Assembly (NCBI GenBank): GCA_014383445.1
Contig: JACNHV010000198.1
Span: 1 to 32,308, forward strand
Direction: 5' to 3'
From: Candidatus Desulfobacula maris
Lineage (GTDB): Bacteria; Desulfobacterota; Desulfobacteria; Desulfobacterales; Desulfobacteraceae
Length of the DNA: 32,308 bases
A program made the translations under genes and the position numbers. Below the pieces are notes generated by a model. The model searched no databases. It had not been told where the DNA came from and saw nothing but the letters and a program-made list of their open reading frames with translations. Below, one piece after another: positions 27,613 through 32,308 of the stretch (positions are counted from its first letter, which is position 1; the number at the start of each line of letters is the position of its first letter).

Positions 27613-28779
27613 ATGAATCTTCCTGGAAAATTATGCCATATCATGGTTCTTACGGGTGAACCATCCGGTGATCTGCATGCCGGGCATCTTGTCAGGGAAA
27701 TCAAACGATTAAATAATCGTGTTTATTTTTCAGGCATAGGCGGAACTCATCTTGAAAACCAAAAGGTGGATCTTTTTTATAACATTTCAAAGCTTTCTGC
27801 AATGGGACTTACAGAAGTTCTTATGCAATTTGGACAGATAAAAAAAGCCTTTGATTTGTTTAAAAAAAAACTTAATACCAATACGCCGGATCTAATTATT
27901 CTAGTGGATTACCCTGGGTTTAATTTAAAAGCTGCTCAGTTTGCCAAAGATCATTATAATATAAAAATCTTATATTATATTACACCAAAAGTGTGGGCCT
28001 GGAAAAAATCAAGGCTTAAGAAGATAAAAAAATATATTGACCATGCAGCATTGATACTGCCTTTTGAAGAAAAAATCTATAAAAAGGCTAATATTCAATA
28101 CACATATGTTGGGAATCCTTTGTTGGATGAGTATCCTGAAAATTTATCCAAACCCTTTCTTCGATCACACGCTTTATTTTCAAAAAATAAAGATTCCCTG
28201 ATCATTGGCCTGCTTCCAGGATCCAGAAAAGCTGAAATAAAAAATCTGCTTGAAGTTATGGTCAAAGCAGCGAACCTTATTCATCAAAATAATAAAAAAG
28301 CATTTTTTATTATTTCTCAAGCGACTTCAATCAAAAGGGAGACCCTGGAAAAATTTTTAATAAATTGTTCAAATAAACCTTTATTTCTAATCAATGAGGG
28401 CCCGGTTAAGAATATTTTTTTAAAATCAGATCTTGTAATTGCCGCTTCCGGAACCGTCACCCTGGAAGCAGCCCTGTGTTGTGTCCCAACGATTATTGTA
28501 TACAAAATGTCCCCAATCAGTTATCGTATGGCAAAACTACTTGTACGAGTAAAATATGCAGGACTTGCAAATTTAATTATTAATGCCCAAGTGATGCCTG
28601 AATTATTGCAAAATGATGCAACACCTGAAAAAATAAGTGAAAAAGCATTATATATGCTGGATAATCTATTTTATTTTCAAAACCGATTAAAACTGGTCAG
28701 AAAATTTCTTGGAAAAAAAGGGGCCTCAAAAAGGGCAGCCAATATTGCAATTTATATGCTGAAGAGATCAGAACTTTAA
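27613..28779 (+). CDS. lpxB: Lipid-A-disaccharide synthase
   Basis: MVLTGEPSGDLHAGHLVREIK, ILVDYPGFNLKAA, YYITPKVWAWKKSRLKKIKKYIDHAALILPFE, GLLPGSRKAEI. Confidence 0.95.
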   Translation: MNLPGKLCHIMVLTGEPSGDLHAGHLVREIKRLNNRVYFSGIGGTHLENQKVDLFYNISKLSAMGLTEVLMQFGQIKKAFDLFKKKLNTNTPDLIILVDYPGFNLKAAQFAKDHYNIKILYYITPKVWAWKKSRLKKIKKYIDHAALILPFEEKIYKKANIQYTYVGNPLLDEYPENLSKPFLRSHALFSKNKDSLIIGLLPGSRKAEIKNLLEVMVKAANLIHQNNKKAFFIISQATSIKRETLEKFLINCSNKPLFLINEGPVKNIFLKSDLVIAASGTVTLEAALCCVPTIIVYKMSPISYRMAKLLVRVKYAGLANLIINAQVMPELLQNDATPEKISEKALYMLDNLFYFQNRLKLVRKFLGKKGASKRAANIAIYMLKRSEL

Positions 28780-28874
28780 TTGAAATTTGACAAATTAACA
28801 AAAATTTTATTAGAGTGATTTCATAAAAATACCAAATTATTATATTAACAAATTAAGGATTTTATTCTGCTTTG

Positions 28875-30116
28875 ATGATTTTTGAATTAACGTTACTTAT
28901 TATAGGTCTTTTATTATCCGGTTTTTTTTCTTCCTCTGAAACTGCTCTTTTTTCAATCAGCAAAGTCAGGGCGCTTCATATTGCCAAAGACGGTTCAAGC
29001 ACAGGACTACTGATTTTGAAGATGAAAAGAGATTCCCATACACTTTTAGCCACCATATTGATCGGAAATAACCTTGTAAACATTGCTGCATCCGCCATTG
29101 CAACGTCCATTGCCATCTCATACTTCAAATCCAATGCTATCGGTATTGCAACTGGAATTATGACGATGCTCATTCTCATTTTTGGTGAAATTCTGCCTAA
29201 ATCATTTGCCAATCACAATAATATCCTGGTTGCCAGAATTGTGATTTATCCTTTATTCTGGTTCTCAAAATTATTTTATCCTTTAATTTGTATATTAAAT
29301 TTTATACCCAGACTCCTTGGTAATATTAATACTTCCCATCGAACTGTGACTGAAGATGAATTGATGACCATGGTGGAAGTGGTGGAAGAAGAAGGGGAAA
29401 TCAAAGAAGAAGAAAAAGAATATATTACCAATATATTTGAGTTTGATGATACCTCGTGCTCTGAAATTATGACCCCAAGGGCAGATATGTTTGTGTTAGA
29501 TGTATCCGAGGACCTTGACATTAAAAAAATCCTTAAAACAGGATTTTCCAGGATACCGGTTATTGAAGACAGTATTGATAATATTATTGGGATCTTGCAT
29601 GTGAAAGATTTGTTCACAAATTTTCAAAAAGCATGTGAATCTAAATCTGATATCCCTTTGGATGTTAAACAAATCATGAAAAAACCATATTTTATTCCTG
29701 AATCCAAAAAACTGGATTCCCTGTTACATGACTTTAAGCAGAAAAAAAATCATATGGCTATTATTGTGGATGAGCATGGTGGTATTGCAGGCATTGTAAC
29801 ACTTGAAGATGTTGTTGAAGAAATCTTTGGTGAGATTATTGATGAAACCGATACTATGGCGCCTGATATTGTAAAATTAAAAGGGGATACATGGCTGGTT
29901 ACCGGTAGGATTGATATTGATGATTTAAATAAAGAACTCGAAATTGAAATTCCTGAATCAAACACCTATGATACCTTTTCTGGCTTTTTCCTTGAACAGA
30001 TCGGCCGAATTCCAAAATCTGGAGAATCCATTATAATAAATAAATGGATGGCCACTGTTAAAGATATGGATGGGAACAGGATACAAAGCTTTATCATAAA
30101 AAAAGAACAATCTTGA
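28875..30116 (+). CDS. CNNM/CorC-type (hemolysin C family) transporter-associated protein with CBS pair and CorC_HlyC domain
   Basis: N-terminal CNNM domain (SGFFSSSETALFSISKVRAL, GNNLVNIAASAIATSIA, LILIFGEILPKSFA), CBS pair (EIMTPRADMFVLDVSED...), C-terminal domain GDTWLVTGRIDIDDLNKEL. Confidence 0.9.
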   Translation: MIFELTLLIIGLLLSGFFSSSETALFSISKVRALHIAKDGSSTGLLILKMKRDSHTLLATILIGNNLVNIAASAIATSIAISYFKSNAIGIATGIMTMLILIFGEILPKSFANHNNILVARIVIYPLFWFSKLFYPLICILNFIPRLLGNINTSHRTVTEDELMTMVEVVEEEGEIKEEEKEYITNIFEFDDTSCSEIMTPRADMFVLDVSEDLDIKKILKTGFSRIPVIEDSIDNIIGILHVKDLFTNFQKACESKSDIPLDVKQIMKKPYFIPESKKLDSLLHDFKQKKNHMAIIVDEHGGIAGIVTLEDVVEEIFGEIIDETDTMAPDIVKLKGDTWLVTGRIDIDDLNKELEIEIPESNTYDTFSGFFLEQIGRIPKSGESIIINKWMATVKDMDGNRIQSFIIKKEQS

Positions 30117-30124
30117 TATCAATC

Positions 30125-30940
30125 ATGATTGATTCAAATACACAGCTTTACTGCGTTTTTGGAAACCCGGTCAGGCATTCCAAAAGCCCGGCAATTCACA
30201 ATGCCGGTTTTCAACACCATCATATTAATGCGGTTTACCTTGCCTTTGAAATTGATGAGATTTCAAAGGGTGTCGCAGCATTGAAATCTTTAAACATACA
30301 GGGCGCTTCTATTACAATACCCTTTAAAGAATCCATAATGGATTATCTTGACTGGATTGATGATGACGCAATAATGATAGGCGCTGTAAACACGATTAAA
30401 AATAAAAATGGGAAACTTTTTGGATATAACACAGACCATCAGGCTGCAATTGCTCCCTTAAAACCCTTTGGTATAAAGGATAAAAAAGTCTGTCTCATTG
30501 GCGCTGGTGGAGCAGCCCAGGCTGTAGCCTATGGTATACACAAGGAAAAAGGAAATCTCGTTATTATCAATCGGGATAAAGTCAGGGGAGAAAAGCTGGC
30601 TTTAAAATATGATGCTGATTTCATTCCTTTGAATGAAATAGATAAATCTGGTGTGATCAAGGCAGATATTATCATCAACACTACCTCCATTGGTATGTAC
30701 CCTGATATTGAAAATATAGCTTTTCCTATCCAATATATTGAATCGCATATGGTTATTATGGATATTATTTATAACCCTTTGAAAACAAAGCTATTATCTG
30801 AAGCCAAAATAAAAGGATGTACAACCATTGACGGTCTTTCCATGTTTTTACATCAGGGTGGGGCTCAATTTAAATTATGGACAGGCATAACACCGGATAT
30901 TAAATGGATGCGCCAGGCACTAATCAATGGAGACACTTAA
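30125..30940 (+). CDS. aroE: Shikimate dehydrogenase
   Basis: YCVFGNPVRHSKSPAIHNAGF, ASITIPFKESIMDYLD, GAVNTIKNKNGKLFGYNTD, LIGAGGAAQAVAYGI, GLSMFLHQGGAQFKLWTG. ATG at 30125 preferred to TTG at 30113. Confidence 0.94.
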   Translation: MIDSNTQLYCVFGNPVRHSKSPAIHNAGFQHHHINAVYLAFEIDEISKGVAALKSLNIQGASITIPFKESIMDYLDWIDDDAIMIGAVNTIKNKNGKLFGYNTDHQAAIAPLKPFGIKDKKVCLIGAGGAAQAVAYGIHKEKGNLVIINRDKVRGEKLALKYDADFIPLNEIDKSGVIKADIIINTTSIGMYPDIENIAFPIQYIESHMVIMDIIYNPLKTKLLSEAKIKGCTTIDGLSMFLHQGGAQFKLWTGITPDIKWMRQALINGDT

Positions 30941-32203
30941 TTGAAAAAAATTGTACCAAAAAAGATTAAAGAACAGGCTGTCGTGATTCCTGGCTCAAAA
31001 AGCATTTCCCATCGTATGATGATTTGTACGTCCTTATCCAATGGAACCTCAAATATTAAAAACCTTCTTCAAAGCGATGATATAAAACTTACCATTAATG
31101 GCCTTAAAAACATGGGGGCAGACATTGACCTGGTTAAAGGAAATCAATACAGGATTTCCGGATTTGGAGGAAACCCCAAACCCTGTAGTAAAGCTATTTA
31201 TCTTGGCAATTCAGGTACCTCCATGCGTCTTCTTACCGGAATTGCAGCCTTAGGAAACACCTGCTATACCCTCACAGGTGACCTGCGAATGTGTGAACGT
31301 CCAATGAAAGAGTTGCTTGATGCATTAACCGGGTTGAAGATCCAGGCAAAGTCGGAAAACGAAAAAGGCAGTCCTCCTGTTTATATCCAGGGCGGTAACA
31401 GGGCAGGGGGGCTCGTTAAAATTGATTGTTCCAAAAGCAGCCAGTATTTATCCTCTCTTTTAATGATGGGGGCATTGATGAAAAACGGGATAGATATCAG
31501 ACTTGACAGCCCACCTGTTTCATCCCCCTATATAGACTTGACCATTGATATTATGAAAAAATTTAAAATTAAAGTCCATCAAATTAATACAATGCACTAT
31601 CAAGTTCCAGGCCAGCAGTCTTATATCCAGGGAGATTTTTTTGTTGAACCCGATCTTTCCAATGCAGGCTATTTCTGGGCCATTGGTGCAATAACAGGCA
31701 AAATGATTTTTGTTGAAAATATCAATAACAATTCTCTGCAAGGGGATTTAAAACAGATTAGAATTTTAGAACACATGGGGTGTACCTTAATAATTGAAAA
31801 TAACCACATCGGTGTGTGCGGAGGTTCTCTTAAGGCAGTTGATGTGGATATGTCTGATACACCGGATGCTGTCCCTGCAATTGCTGTGGTTGCAAGCTTT
31901 GCTAAAGGAAAAACCAGAATTACCAATATTAAACATTTGCGTGAAAAAGAATGTGATAGGATTGATGCTGTTTCTTCACAACTTATGAAAATGGGTATAA
32001 TTGTTAAACAAGGAGAAGATTTTTTAGAAATCACAGGTGGAAATCCAAAGGGAGCAAGAATAGAAACATTTAATGATCACAGAATCGCCATGGCATTTTC
32101 CATCCCGGGTCTAATAATCCCTGGCATGGAAATTGAAAATGAGACATGTGTTGAAAAGTCTTTTCCAAATTACTGGGATATATTTGATGGTCTGCAGACT
32201 TAA
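30941..32203 (+). CDS. aroA: 3-phosphoshikimate 1-carboxyvinyltransferase (EPSP synthase), TTG start
   Basis: PGSKSISHRMMICTSLSNGTS, LGNSGTSMRLLTGIAAL, GDLRMCERPMKELLDAL, LREKECDRIDAV, DHRIAMAFSI. Confidence 0.95.
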   Translation: MKKIVPKKIKEQAVVIPGSKSISHRMMICTSLSNGTSNIKNLLQSDDIKLTINGLKNMGADIDLVKGNQYRISGFGGNPKPCSKAIYLGNSGTSMRLLTGIAALGNTCYTLTGDLRMCERPMKELLDALTGLKIQAKSENEKGSPPVYIQGGNRAGGLVKIDCSKSSQYLSSLLMMGALMKNGIDIRLDSPPVSSPYIDLTIDIMKKFKIKVHQINTMHYQVPGQQSYIQGDFFVEPDLSNAGYFWAIGAITGKMIFVENINNNSLQGDLKQIRILEHMGCTLIIENNHIGVCGGSLKAVDVDMSDTPDAVPAIAVVASFAKGKTRITNIKHLREKECDRIDAVSSQLMKMGIIVKQGEDFLEITGGNPKGARIETFNDHRIAMAFSIPGLIIPGMEIENETCVEKSFPNYWDIFDGLQT

Positions 32204-32252
32204 TTTTTAGTAATTGTTTAGCCCGTTAAAAGAAGCTATCTCAAAGCCCTGT

Positions 32253-32308
32253 CCGATGGATATTTGCAGGAGGTTAAGCGTTTAGCATCGAACAAAAATA
32301 TCCATCGG
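32253..32308. repeat. 13-bp perfect inverted repeat at the right window edge (may continue beyond it)
   Basis: CCGATGGATATTT (32253-32265) and AAATATCCATCGG (32296-32308) around a 30-nt loop containing GTTAAGCGTTTAGC. Confidence 0.85.

Overview
This is an AT-rich bacterial chromosomal window. The gene complement looks like a Gram-negative, Desulfobacterota-type genome, which is inferred from gene content only. Most of it is core metabolism and envelope biogenesis: an LpoA/LppC-like periplasmic protein (truncated at the left edge), phosphofructokinase, KdsD, a PxxKW-type Cys-rich protein, an aminotransferase, ClcA with CBS domains, TruA, a MarR regulator, a NIF3-C-like protein, ArgJ, an RsuA/RluB-type pseudouridine synthase, TrpS, a DHH-CBS-tRNA nucleotidyltransferase fusion, PilC and a PilS-like kinase. 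A long co-directional run follows: lysS, lolC/E, lolD, bamA, skp, lpxD, lpxA, lpxI, lpxB, a CorC/CNNM-like protein, aroE, aroA. I see no CRISPR array, phage module, transposase, rRNA or tRNA. The most unusual signals are non-coding: (1) two near-identical 3 x 18-bp tandem arrays that flank lpxI exactly, supplying the stop codons of the upstream genes and the RBS of the downstream genes; (2) a ~173-bp imperfect palindromic element with competing internal hairpins at 8741-8913; (3) a structured, apparently non-coding region between a NIF3-C-like gene and argJ with a perfect 11-bp stem; (4) a promoter/operator cluster upstream of marR; (5) a 13-bp perfect inverted repeat at the right edge. No clearly new multi-gene system is visible.
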